From Anaerolineae bacterium (GTDB lineage Bacteria; Chloroflexota; Anaerolineae; Promineifilales; Promineifilaceae), in the NCBI GenBank assembly GCA_023382655.1, contig JAHDWK010000017.1, positions 1 through 64,000 on the forward strand: 64,000 nt of DNA, given 5' to 3'. A program made the translations under genes and the position numbers. The notes beneath the pieces were generated by a model. The model was not told where the DNA came from and ran no database searches. It saw nothing but the letters and a program-made list of their open reading frames with translations. The stretch's first letter is position 1; every line of letters starts with the position of its first letter. This document shows, piece by piece, positions 8,602-16,910 of the stretch.

Positions 8602-8898
8602 TTACCCACCAGCCATCGCCCCCACCACCCGAAACGGTTCAGCACCCGTCAAGATGGCTTCAGGCAACAGCGTAGTGACCGGCTCATGTGACCAATCCTG
8701 ACCACAGACAAAAAAACGGATGAACGGCCGTCGTTCCTTCGTCGCCTGGTCGCGGATCGTGCCGCGCAGCATAGGGTATTGCGCTTCCAGGGCATCCAAG
8801 ACCGCCACCAACGTCACAGCACCCGCCACCGATAGTGCCACTTCGCGGTCAACCTGCGCCAGGGTGCGCAAATGATGAGGCAATGCCACCCGGATCAT
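8602..8898 (-). CDS. MoaD/ThiS-family ubiquitin-like sulfur carrier
   Basis: 98 residues, the usual length of the MoaD/ThiS beta-grasp family. It begins with strand IRVALPHHLR, has the helix VAVLDALEAQYP and RFFVCGQD in the middle, and ends in Gly-Gly, the residue pair that is activated to a thiocarboxylate in working sulfur carriers. Its ATG overlaps the stop of the BNR-repeat gene upstream by four bases (ATGA), so the two are translationally coupled. No MoaE, ThiG or E1-like activator is in the window, so its sulfur acceptor is unknown. Confidence 0.85.
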   Translation of the reverse strand: MIRVALPHHLRTLAQVDREVALSVAGAVTLVAVLDALEAQYPMLRGTIRDQATKERRPFIRFFVCGQDWSHEPVTTLLPEAILTGAEPFRVVGAMAGG

Positions 8899-10010
8899 GG
8901 CAGTGTCTGCACTTCCACCGATAAAACCGGCGGCAAATCACGGACAACGGCCGTCCAGCTATCGCCAGAATCAGCCGAGGCATACACCTGTCCCCCCGTT
9001 GTGCCCAAATAGACGCCACACGAATCCAGCGAGTCCACCGCCAGCGCGCTGCGCAGCACATTCACGTAGCAGTCACTTTGTGGCAGCCCATTGGTCAATG
9101 CCTCCCACTCATTGCCGCCCGACCGGCTGCGATAAACACGCAGTTTGCCATCCGGTGGATAATGCTCTGAATCACTCTTGATCGGGACGACATAGATAGT
9201 TTCCGGTTCGTGAGCGTGAACGGCAATAGGAAAGCCAAAGTCCGTCGGTAAATTGCCGCTGATTTCATGCCACAAATCACCAGCATTATCGCTGCGCATC
9301 ACATCCCAATGCTTTTGCATAAACAGCACCTCTGGCCGTGAGGGGTGCATCGCCAGACCATGCACACAATGACCCACATCTGCGTCCGCATCTGGCAGCT
9401 CATAGGGGGACACCAGACCTTTGTTGATGGGCTGCCATGACTCACCGCCGTCGTCAGAACGAAAAGCGCCGGCGGCCGAGATGGCCGTAAAGATACGGTC
9501 AGGATTGGTGGGGTCTAAAAGAATGGTATGCAGGCACATGCCCCCGGCCCCGGGCTGCCAGAGGTTGCCTTTGGCGTGGCGCAACCCAGGTAGCTCCTGC
9601 CATGTCTGTCCACCATCCTGGGTGCGGAAAAGAGCGGCGTCTTCTACGCCAGCATAAGCCACATCCGGATCGGTAGGTGAGGGCTGCAACAGCCAGACGC
9701 GCTTAAATTCCCAGGGGTGCTGCGTGCCATCATACCATTGATGCGTGCCGGGCGTGCCTTCATAGGCAAAGGCATTACCCACCGGTTCCCAGGTTTTGCC
9801 GCCATCATCGGAGCGCTGAATCACCTGCCCAAACCAGCCGCTGGACTGTGAGGCATACAGCCTGTTCGGGTCAGCGGGAGAACCGTTGACGTGGTAAATC
9901 TCCCAACCGGCAAAATGTGGGCCATTGATCTCCCACTTTTTGCGGTTTTCATCCGAAGTCAAAATAAATGCGCCTTTGCGCGTGCCAACTAATACTCTGA
10001 CGCCACTCAT
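8895..10010 (-). CDS. BNR/sialidase-like beta-propeller protein
   Basis: 371 residues with repeated Asp-box motifs (S.DGG..W): SDDGGKTWEP, TQDGGQTWQE, SDDGGESWQP, SDNAGDLWHE and SADSGDSWTA. These are typical of BNR/sortilin-type propellers. No sialidase catalytic arginine triad is evident and there is no signal peptide, so an intracellular binding or scaffold role is more likely than sialidase activity. AAGGAG precedes the ATG at 10010. The gene is the first of a two-gene unit with the MoaD/ThiS-like gene. This pairing recurs in other bacteria, to my knowledge, without an established function. Confidence 0.85.
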   Translation of the reverse strand: MSGVRVLVGTRKGAFILTSDENRKKWEINGPHFAGWEIYHVNGSPADPNRLYASQSSGWFGQVIQRSDDGGKTWEPVGNAFAYEGTPGTHQWYDGTQHPWEFKRVWLLQPSPTDPDVAYAGVEDAALFRTQDGGQTWQELPGLRHAKGNLWQPGAGGMCLHTILLDPTNPDRIFTAISAAGAFRSDDGGESWQPINKGLVSPYELPDADADVGHCVHGLAMHPSRPEVLFMQKHWDVMRSDNAGDLWHEISGNLPTDFGFPIAVHAHEPETIYVVPIKSDSEHYPPDGKLRVYRSRSGGNEWEALTNGLPQSDCYVNVLRSALAVDSLDSCGVYLGTTGGQVYASADSGDSWTAVVRDLPPVLSVEVQTLP

Positions 10011-10030
10011 ATCTGTCTCCTTTTGAAGTT

Positions 10031-10079
10031 AGACCTGACAGGTTTTGCGCAACCTCTGGTTGCCAACCTGTCAGGTCTG
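10031..10079. repeat. Palindromic element, CTGACAGGTCT family
   Basis: AGACCTGACAGGTTTTGCGC and the inverted AACCTGTCAGGTCT (to 10078) flank an inner GCAACCTCTGGTTGC hairpin. Confidence 0.85.
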
Positions 10080-10083
10080 GTTA

Positions 10084-10563
10084 CTAATTATGTTTCAGCG
10101 TACACAGGGCTTGTCGAATTTCGCCCAGGTGATAGGCGGTATGGGCAATCATAGCGATAGCACCACCGATTTCATGGGAGGTGGGCCATTCCTCGGTGTC
10201 GTGGATTAACGCCTTAATACGATCATAACTTTCGCGCAATGAAGCCTTGATAGTTTCCCATTCTGCGGGGGAGACGGCGCTTGTCTCGCGCCAGATTTTG
10301 TCCCAATCTTGCGGTTCGTACTGTTGGGTGCGTACAGAATGTTCCAAGACATCAAGATAAAAAGCGACATGTTTCACCTGTGCCGCCAGTGTGGCACATT
10401 TGCCGCCAACAGGAATGGACGCTTCGGCGGCGGAAATGGTGGCCAAGGTTTCAAACATGGAGGTGCCTTTATCCAGATAAAGGCCATGTACCTGATCAAA
10501 GGTTTCGTCTAGCAGCAAATAGAGGGCCTGTGTAAAATGTTCGGTTTGAATTTGAGAGGGCAT
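10084..10563 (-). CDS. DinB-family protein
   Basis: 159 residues forming a predicted four-helix bundle. The metal-ligand histidines expected in the DinB/YfiT-like family are present in KHVAFYLDVLEH and in HTAYHLGEIRQAL near the C-terminus. These proteins include metal-dependent thiol transferases and proteins of unknown function. The substrate is not predictable here. AAGGAA lies just before the ATG at 10563. The gene is followed by a palindromic element rather than an obvious terminator. It contains no ACGGCCGT octamer. Confidence 0.85.
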   Translation of the reverse strand: MPSQIQTEHFTQALYLLLDETFDQVHGLYLDKGTSMFETLATISAAEASIPVGGKCATLAAQVKHVAFYLDVLEHSVRTQQYEPQDWDKIWRETSAVSPAEWETIKASLRESYDRIKALIHDTEEWPTSHEIGGAIAMIAHTAYHLGEIRQALCTLKHN

Positions 10564-10739
10564 ATTTTTCCTTCAGTTGTTTGGGGTTGTTGTAATAAAA
10601 CAGTGCCCCTATTTTAGAACATATGTTTCTCTGTGTCAATTTTTCATCGGCGATAGATTGCCACCCACCGACTATAGACAACCCTTCACACCTTTTGTAT
10701 TCTACCCGCTAACGGCCGTGACCCGCACAGGAGACTTCG

Positions 10740-12446
10740 GTGAATGAAAATGGCTTGAAACCTATGACAGCAACAGAACAGTTTGAGCATGAGCAGTTGC
10801 CCCAACGCATCAGACAACTGGAAGAGATAGAGCGGGACTACCGGCAATGCCAGAAACTTCTCTATGATGCCGGTGAGGGTACGTCTCTGGATAAACACGC
10901 CCGCCAGGTGGTTCTTTATGTGCAGCCGCATAACAAACAAATCATTGAAGCACATACACAGGCCTCCACATTTCTGGGTTATCTCCCTGAGGAGTTTCTG
11001 GCATTTACCTTTGATCAACTGGAAATGCCGGGCAGTCAGAAAGAGTTAGGTACGTACATTGAAAGTGGCATTGAGATTCAGGTTTATGATGGCCGTTACT
11101 GGCACCGCGATGGCTATGAACTGACCCTACAGGTTCACCGCTGGCCTATTACCAGAAATGACCAGTCCCTCATTTGTTATACTCTCGAAGAGAAATCACT
11201 ACACACACAGCTATGGCGTGAACTCAACCGGCGCGAAGATGCCGACCACCAATTCCGCGAAAAACTAAAAACACTCAACGAAATCACCCTGGAATTAGGT
11301 CAACTGGACTCTTTGGAAAGCATCTGTTTGCGCGGCGTAGAGCTAGGCATTCAAAAATTGGGCTTTGACCGACTCAGTCTATGGTTTTTGGACGCATCAA
11401 AAACGCGGATGACCGGCTCATTTGGGGTTGACGAACAAGGTCGCATCCGGGACGAACGTCAGCAAAGCTGGATTTTTGAAAAAACATTCATCGAGGATTT
11501 TATCAATGGCAATCAAGAAATAATCATCACCCACGATAGCGCCCCACTTTACAATGACGCCTCGGAAATTGTGGAGTATGGGTGGCATCTTTCAGCGCCT
11601 ATATTAGATGGCAACCAATTTATCGGCTTTATCAGCGCCGATAATCTTATTCACAAACAAATCCTCAAGAGCTTCCAGCCAGAATTGCTGCGCCTTTACG
11701 GGGCAACCATTGGCTATCTGGCCACACTAAACCAGGCCAGAGAAAAAGAACTGACGCTGCGGCTGGAACAGGAACGCACCCAGATGTTAGAAACATTTGT
11801 GACCGACATTGGGCACGAGTTCAAAACCTCCTTAGCCATCATCAATACCAGCAACTACATCGTGAGCAAAACGCAAGATGAAAACAAAAGGCAGCAGCAC
11901 ACAACCGTCATTACCGCCCAGGTGAAAATTTTGGATCGGATGCTGGAAGAAATCCTTGATATTGTCAACTTAACGAGTACACCCACTCTGATGGTAACAT
12001 CAATTGCCCTGGATCAGTTGGTGCAAGGTATTGTTGACAGCTTCGAGGCATCTATGATTGAAAAACAATTGGAATGGCAGATTAAATTGGAATCCAATGC
12101 GATTATTCAAGCTGATGCCCAACAGTTAGCCCGCGCCATCCGCGAGATTGTAGAAAACGCTATCCAATTTACGCCGACGCCGGGCCAGATCAAGATCAGC
12201 ACATACACACACGGGCCGCAGGTGGGCATGGCTGTTCAAGATACGGGTATTGGCATTCCCGCCGACGAGATGGAGAAGGTATTTGATCGGTTCTACCGGG
12301 TGGATAAAGCGCGCACCATGCGCAGCACCGGGCTGGGGCTGGCCATTGCCAAACTGATCGTTGAAGCGCATCAGGGTGAAATTAAGGTGGAAAGTGTGCC
12401 GGAACAGGGCAGCCGATTTGAAATTCTCCTGCCTATTACCGGTTAA
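10740..12446 (+). CDS. PAS-GAF sensor histidine kinase
   Basis: 568 residues starting at a GTG with AGGAG at 10729-10733. A coiled-coil-like N-terminus leads into a PAS-like domain (about residues 50-140), then a GAF-like domain (about 180-330). The dimerisation/phosphoacceptor box is DIGHEFKTSLA with His359. The catalytic domain has the N box EIVENAIQF (Asn473), G1 DTGIGIP (Asp501) and G2 STGLGLAIAK. No transmembrane helix is visible, so it is probably a cytoplasmic sensor. There is no adjacent response regulator. Unusually for this window, the whole gene lacks ACGGCCGT, which hints at a different origin or a strong local bias. Confidence 0.93.
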   Translation: MNENGLKPMTATEQFEHEQLPQRIRQLEEIERDYRQCQKLLYDAGEGTSLDKHARQVVLYVQPHNKQIIEAHTQASTFLGYLPEEFLAFTFDQLEMPGSQKELGTYIESGIEIQVYDGRYWHRDGYELTLQVHRWPITRNDQSLICYTLEEKSLHTQLWRELNRREDADHQFREKLKTLNEITLELGQLDSLESICLRGVELGIQKLGFDRLSLWFLDASKTRMTGSFGVDEQGRIRDERQQSWIFEKTFIEDFINGNQEIIITHDSAPLYNDASEIVEYGWHLSAPILDGNQFIGFISADNLIHKQILKSFQPELLRLYGATIGYLATLNQAREKELTLRLEQERTQMLETFVTDIGHEFKTSLAIINTSNYIVSKTQDENKRQQHTTVITAQVKILDRMLEEILDIVNLTSTPTLMVTSIALDQLVQGIVDSFEASMIEKQLEWQIKLESNAIIQADAQQLARAIREIVENAIQFTPTPGQIKISTYTHGPQVGMAVQDTGIGIPADEMEKVFDRFYRVDKARTMRSTGLGLAIAKLIVEAHQGEIKVESVPEQGSRFEILLPITG

Positions 12447-14710
12447 CCACGCACTGTCTTGAGGTAATGGTACAGCACGGCCGTCACCGTTGCCGGTTCT
12501 GCCTCTCGTTCTTTGTTATAACTGCGGGTGGCGCGGCTGCGGCTGAGGTGCAGAATGCGCCGGGCACGGGTGATGCCCACGTAAAGCAGGCGCAGCCGTT
12601 CGCTGATGATGTCTATGTGGGCGGATTCGGTGGCAGTACGGCCGTGATAAATCCCCGCATCCCCCGCCATCAAATAGCGCAACTGGGCCACCGCTTCCGC
12701 CGTCGGGTCGCCGCCGAGCAAATCACTCACCCCCATAAAGTAAGCGTCCAGGCTGCCGGGAATCCAGTTACCGTCCACCCCCACCATAAAAACCATATCC
12801 CACTCCAGCCCTTTGGCGCTGTGCTGCGTGCTGAGGGCAATGCGCCCCGGCTGCGGCTCGTAGCCCATGTCCGCCTGGGAGGCGATGGGGAAACTGCGCC
12901 GCCCAGCAGCCACTTCGCCCAATTCGGCGGCCAATTCCGGCAGGCGCAGTTCCGGTTGGGCGTCGCGCCGGTTGCGCAAAAAGGTGGCGATCTGGTAAGC
13001 GATGGACAGGTCGCCCTCGTGAATCTCACCCCAGGCAAACAGTTCGTCGCCCAGAGCTAAGGTGAGGTCGTCAATGGGCAACGGCCGTAAATCAAACAAC
13101 CGCCCGATAAACTCCGCAAAACGCTCCATCGCTGCCACGTCTTCCAGCGAGGCTACCCCGGCGGGCAGCGCCGCCGCCACATCGTCCGCTTCCCAGGGGA
13201 AAAGCAGCCGCTCTGGCTGGTGGACGCTCTTGAGCAGGGTATGGAACTGCGCCAGATTTTCCTCCGGCAGCAGCGCCGCCGGATGGCCTAATTTATGCAG
13301 GCTGGCATGGGCGCTGACCATCGCCCGCAGGTCGAGCGGATCGGCCAGGATGGCCAGAACGGCGTGCATGGCGGCGGCAATTTCCCGCTCACGGGTGCCG
13401 CCGCGCAGCAGGTTGTCATAGTCCGCGTCCAGTTCATCCAACTGTTCGGCCATCAGGTAGCCCAGGTTGTTGGTGGGCACCAGGATGGCCACGGTGTGGT
13501 CGGGATGTTGGCGCACGTGGGTTAGCGCCTTTTGGGCCACGCCGGGTAGCTCTTCATCCTCGCGGTGGCGATAAACGGTGATGCGGATGTCCGCCTGGCT
13601 GTCTGGCGGATTGGGTTGGGCGTCGCCGGGCGGCGTGGGTTCGATGTGCTGGCGGCGGAAAGTGTGGGCGCGCACTTCAGGCACGGGATGTTTGTCCATC
13701 ACCCAATCGAGCATGGTGTTGGCCGCGCCGATGATAAAGGGGGCGCTGCGCCCACTGTTGGGCAGGGGCAGGGCCAGCACATCGTCTCGGTCTATGAAGT
13801 CGTTGAAAAAGCGGGGGTGGGCGGCGGTGAAGGTACTGGTGATCGCCTGGTTGGGGTCGCCCACGCGCACCCAGTTGCCGTCTGGCCCGGCGAGCGTTTC
13901 CAGTAATATTTCTTGCAGCGGGATGCTGTCCTGGGCTTCGTCTTCCAGCACGTAGGGCCAGCGGGAGCGCAGCGTTTCCACCAGCCCGGCGCGGTAGTGC
14001 AGCAGGTCGGTCGCCTGCCAGATCAGGTCGTCAAAGTCCAGCGCGCCCTGGCGAGAGAGGATGGTCTGGTAACGGCCGTAGATGCCGGCGAGCATATGCA
14101 AAAGCGGAGATTGGGAGATTGGGAGATTCAGAGATTGAATCTCTGAATCTCCCAATCTCTCAATTATCATCTCCGGGCGGTACCGCTCATTTTTGGCGGC
14201 GCTGATGAAACTTTGGGCCATTTTGCTGGTTTCGTCGCGCCAGCGGGCGCGGGTTTGCGGACTGTCGTCGGGCAGGAAGGCGCGCCAGAGGTCGGGGTAC
14301 TGGTCTATCCACTGGTCAATGGCCTGGTTGAGAAAGTGACGCGCCTGCGAATCCCCGGCGACCGTCAGGGAGGCATCGCTGCCAAAGTCACTGTTGGCTA
14401 TTTTGACGATCTCGTTGGCCAGGCTATGCAGGGTACGCACATCAAAACCAACGGCCGGTCGGCCCATTTCGTCCAACCGCTGCCGGATGCGGGCGCGGAA
14501 GGTGTCTACGCTGGAATTGAGGTAGGTGACGATGAGGACTTGCTGCCCGGCATTGGGGTTGACACGGCCGTCGGCAATAATCTGCGCCGCCAACAACGAC
14601 AGCGTAAAGGTCTTGCCGCTGCCAGGTACAGCACTGATGGCCATACGGCCGTGTTGGTATTCGAGGATGCGGGCCTGGGACGGCCGTAACTTCATTTCAC
14701 TCATCACCAT
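12443..14710 (-). CDS. UvrD/PcrA-type superfamily 1 DNA helicase
   Basis: 755 residues. The Q-motif region LRPSQARILEY precedes Walker A AVPGSGKT (residues 27-34). Motif II is DEAQD (about 257-261), and motifs IV-VI include HSAKGLEWDMVF and YVGITRARR. This fits a 3'-5' SF1A helicase used in repair or recombination, with no nuclease domain visible. It converges on the histidine kinase with a 4-bp overlap of the 3' ends. A palindromic element at DNA 14106-14163 is inserted in frame between NERYRPEMI and LLHMLAGIY, adding roughly 20 residues. ACGGCCGT occurs seven times. Confidence 0.9.
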   Translation of the reverse strand: MVMSEMKLRPSQARILEYQHGRMAISAVPGSGKTFTLSLLAAQIIADGRVNPNAGQQVLIVTYLNSSVDTFRARIRQRLDEMGRPAVGFDVRTLHSLANEIVKIANSDFGSDASLTVAGDSQARHFLNQAIDQWIDQYPDLWRAFLPDDSPQTRARWRDETSKMAQSFISAAKNERYRPEMIIERLGDSEIQSLNLPISQSPLLHMLAGIYGRYQTILSRQGALDFDDLIWQATDLLHYRAGLVETLRSRWPYVLEDEAQDSIPLQEILLETLAGPDGNWVRVGDPNQAITSTFTAAHPRFFNDFIDRDDVLALPLPNSGRSAPFIIGAANTMLDWVMDKHPVPEVRAHTFRRQHIEPTPPGDAQPNPPDSQADIRITVYRHREDEELPGVAQKALTHVRQHPDHTVAILVPTNNLGYLMAEQLDELDADYDNLLRGGTREREIAAAMHAVLAILADPLDLRAMVSAHASLHKLGHPAALLPEENLAQFHTLLKSVHQPERLLFPWEADDVAAALPAGVASLEDVAAMERFAEFIGRLFDLRPLPIDDLTLALGDELFAWGEIHEGDLSIAYQIATFLRNRRDAQPELRLPELAAELGEVAAGRRSFPIASQADMGYEPQPGRIALSTQHSAKGLEWDMVFMVGVDGNWIPGSLDAYFMGVSDLLGGDPTAEAVAQLRYLMAGDAGIYHGRTATESAHIDIISERLRLLYVGITRARRILHLSRSRATRSYNKEREAEPATVTAVLYHYLKTVRG
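14106..14163. repeat. Palindromic element inside the helicase gene (GAGATTGGGAGA family)
   Basis: GGAGATTGGGAGATTGGGAG and further bases (14106-14134) pair with TCTGAATCTCCCAATCTCTC (to about 14162). It is read in frame as a serine/leucine-rich loop in the 1A/1B region of the helicase. Confidence 0.85.
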
Positions 14711-15089
14711 ATCACTTGAACGGCATATTTCGAAATCTCAGGATCAATTGTGATGATCGGTAATTGTTCCAACTGGCTTTGGGCAACCAGTAGACGGTCA
14801 AAAGGATCACGATGTAACTGGGGCAATGTATAAGTGTGCAGTGCATGACTCATACGAACTGGTAGCTCAATGAAATTGTTGATGTAAGCTGTTCGGCAAC
14901 ATACCTAACTGGGTCATATGGTAACGTCAGCTTGCCCAAACGTGCCTTGATGGCAATTTCCCAACCACAAACGGCACTTACCCATAGCTCATTACTACCA
15001 TCATCAATTATTTGTCTGGCAAGTTCAGACAATTGCTTCTGGTCTGTAATCCACCAGAGGAAAGTGTGTGTATCCAACAGTGCTTTCAC
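14704..15089 (-). pseudogene. VapC-like PIN-domain toxin, frameshifted
   Basis: The first 79 codons (15089 to 14850) encode a PIN domain start, MKALLDTHTFLWW, with LWVSAVCGWEIAIKARLGKL. The frame then hits a stop. A second frame from about 14877 to the TGA at 14704-14706 encodes the rest of the family: INNFIELPVRMSHALH, LPQLHRDPFDRLLVAQ and LPIITIDPEIS. Restoring one base near CAGCTTACATC would join the two into a normal PIN toxin of about 128 residues. The acidic residues D6, E44-region and the HRDPFDR aspartates are all present across the two parts. It is probably an inactivated toxin or a sequencing error. Confidence 0.82.
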
Positions 15090-15322
15090 GATTCAAAATC
15101 ATCCAAAATCTCATCGGGTAATGGATCATTAAAGCCTGGGTGGATAATGATCTTTCCTTTGGCGCTGCCGGGGACCCGTTTTGCTGGCGTATTTTTGATA
15201 GGCACGAGACGAGCTACGGGCTTATCATCCTCGGTGATGATGACTTCCTCACCATTAGAAATAAGACTCAGCAGTTTCCGCAAGTATTCATCTTTCTCTC
15301 GAACAGGTAATTGAACTGTCAT
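15086..15322 (-). CDS. Phd/YefM-type antitoxin
   Basis: 78 residues from the ATG at 15322, with AGGAG 7 bases upstream. An upstream start at 15388 is possible but lacks support. The N-terminal part (VREKDEYLRKLLSLISNGEEVIITEDDKPVARLVPI) is the classic Phd/YefM DNA-binding fold. The C-terminal tail (PLPDEILDDFES) would neutralise a PIN toxin. The stop overlaps the ATG of the PIN toxin by four bases, the normal antitoxin-toxin order. With the toxin frameshifted, the antitoxin may now be an orphan. Confidence 0.88.
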   Translation of the reverse strand: MTVQLPVREKDEYLRKLLSLISNGEEVIITEDDKPVARLVPIKNTPAKRVPGSAKGKIIIHPGFNDPLPDEILDDFES

Positions 15323-15383
15323 AGCCAATCTCCTAAGTCTATTGTAACTGATAATGGTTTGTATGTGTTCAATTTCCAGATAC

Positions 15384-15419
15384 AACAAAAAAGCCCCACC
15401 GGGTTTAGGGTGGAGCTTT
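15384..15419 (-). terminator. Intrinsic terminator downstream of tRNA-Glu
   Basis: On the minus strand, AGCTCCACC and GGTGGGGCT form a 9-bp stem with loop CTAAACCC, followed by six T. It lies four bases after the tRNA 3' end and also ahead of the antitoxin gene. Confidence 0.9.
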
Positions 15420-15422
15420 GTG

Positions 15423-15495
15423 TGCCCCGTAGGGGAATCGAACCCCTGTTTTAGCCTTGAGAGGGCTACGTCCTGGGCCGCTAGACGAACGGGGC
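15423..15495 (-). tRNA. tRNA-Glu (anticodon CTC)
   Basis: 73 nt. The acceptor stem GCCCCGT pairs with ACGGGGC. The D-arm contains GTCTAGCGGCCCAGGAC. The anticodon stem TAGCC/GGCTA closes the loop CTCTCAA, which gives anticodon CTC for the codon GAG. The T-arm is AGGGGTTCGATTCCCCT. The CCA end is not encoded. An intrinsic terminator follows directly. Confidence 0.96.
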
Positions 15496-15550
15496 GGGAC
15501 GAGCGAGGTGGATTCTAACAAACGGCCGTACCCCTGTCAAACCTGGCTTG

Positions 15551-16846
15551 TTAAACTATTTCGCCGGAACTGCGCTGGGCCACCGACTGGAAAATAGCCA
15601 GGCTCTTTTTGGCGATGCCCGTCCAGCCAAAGTTGCGCCGGGCAAAACGCGCCCCTTCCACCGAAAGCTGGTGCGCCAGGTCAGGATAAAGCATGGGAAA
15701 AGCCAGCATCGTGCCATATTCCAGGGGCCGGTTGGGGTCGGCGTAGAGCGCCTGCTTGCCAAAGTTGACCAGTTCATACAACCCGCCATGCACCGTGATC
15801 ACCGCCGGCGTGCCACAAGCCATGGCCTCGATGGCCACCATGCCAAAGGGTTCATAACGAGACGACATTGAAAACACGGCCGTAGCCCGATAATAATCCG
15901 CCAACTCCTCATCGGCCACATACTGCACCCATTCAATCTTGTCGGCCACACCCAGTTCGGCGGCAAGCTCCTGCAATGTGGCAACCCCGGCCTTATCTTG
16001 AGCCGAATCTTCCCCGCCAACGGCAGCGACTAAACGTGCGGTAGGCACTAATTCCAACAACGTGGGTAACGCCCGGATGAGCAAGTCATACCCCTTGTTA
16101 TGCGCCATGCGACCTAACGTCAAAACATCGTGTTCACGCAGCCCATATTTTTGACGCAGCGCCTGAATGTCTGCCTGGCGTACTGGTGAAAAACGATCCT
16201 CGTCCATACCCGGCGGCACAACCGTCACCCGGTTTGCCAGCAAATCATACTGTTCCTTGAGCAATTCCGCCTGCGGTTCTGTGGTGGCAATGACATGATC
16301 ACACATCTGGTACACGAGAAACTCTTTGCGAATACGCTCCTCAAAGCGGTAGGCCGTCTCCATCTCGGCCATGCTCATATCAGCGCCCATTGATTCCTGT
16401 TTCCACGCCCCCAAGGAGTGCGGCGTATGAATGTGGGGGATTTCTAATTCTTCGGCAATCTTTTGCCCGGCCCAACCGGCATCCCAATAGTGAGAGTACA
16501 CAATATCATACCGGGTGCTGCTGGTGCGGATGGCCGACAGCAAATTGGTGACAAAATCGCCCATGTGGTCATGCATATCTTCTTTGCGGATAAACTCTTT
16601 GCCGCCAAACGGAATGCGCCAGACCCGCAAATTGTTGTTGATTTCGTCAACTTCCGGCTGATCTTCAAAGCGGCGCGTCACCAGGTCAACACGCCGTCCC
16701 AGGCGGCTGAATCGTTTGGCTAACTCCAAAACATAAACAACCTGTCCGCCCGTATCTGGCTTGCCCAATTCCGGCTCGGCGGCCACATAACCATGTAATG
16801 AAATCATCAGGATGTTGTTCACACCTGCGTCTAATATGTCCATCAT
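15551..16846 (-). CDS. GT4 glycosyltransferase, sucrose-phosphate synthase-like
   Basis: 431 residues, a GT-B fold retaining transferase. The N-terminal segment MISLHGYVAAEPELG...DTGGQVVYVLELA is the acceptor/donor loop seen in sucrose-phosphate synthase and sucrose synthase. The C-terminal donor site has SSRYEPFGMVAIEAMACGTP with the two conserved glutamates. It would transfer glucose from UDP- or ADP-glucose to a sugar phosphate, most likely fructose-6-phosphate. The downstream gene (to 16911 in transcription order upstream) encodes a sucrose-phosphatase-like HAD domain, which supports this reading. The ATG at 16846 follows AAGGAAT. A CTGACAGGT palindrome separates the pair. Confidence 0.85.
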   Translation of the reverse strand: MMDILDAGVNNILMISLHGYVAAEPELGKPDTGGQVVYVLELAKRFSRLGRRVDLVTRRFEDQPEVDEINNNLRVWRIPFGGKEFIRKEDMHDHMGDFVTNLLSAIRTSSTRYDIVYSHYWDAGWAGQKIAEELEIPHIHTPHSLGAWKQESMGADMSMAEMETAYRFEERIRKEFLVYQMCDHVIATTEPQAELLKEQYDLLANRVTVVPPGMDEDRFSPVRQADIQALRQKYGLREHDVLTLGRMAHNKGYDLLIRALPTLLELVPTARLVAAVGGEDSAQDKAGVATLQELAAELGVADKIEWVQYVADEELADYYRATAVFSMSSRYEPFGMVAIEAMACGTPAVITVHGGLYELVNFGKQALYADPNRPLEYGTMLAFPMLYPDLAHQLSVEGARFARRNFGWTGIAKKSLAIFQSVAQRSSGEIV

Positions 16847-16871
16847 CGTAAATATTCCTTATCGTTTTGGG

Positions 16872-16904
16872 AGACGTGACAGGTTTTTCAAACCTGTCAC
16901 GTCT
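16872..16904. repeat. Palindromic element, CTGACAGGTCT family
   Basis: GACGTGACAGGTTT and its exact inverted copy AAACCTGTCACGTC with a loop of five bases, in the spacer between the two sugar genes. Confidence 0.88.
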
Positions 16905-16910
16905 GAATAC

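Noticed and set aside
10640..10680. GGCGATAGATTGCC near the histidine kinase as a repeat copy
   Set aside because: It resembles the GTAGTAGGCGATTTA family but the arms are too short and mismatched.
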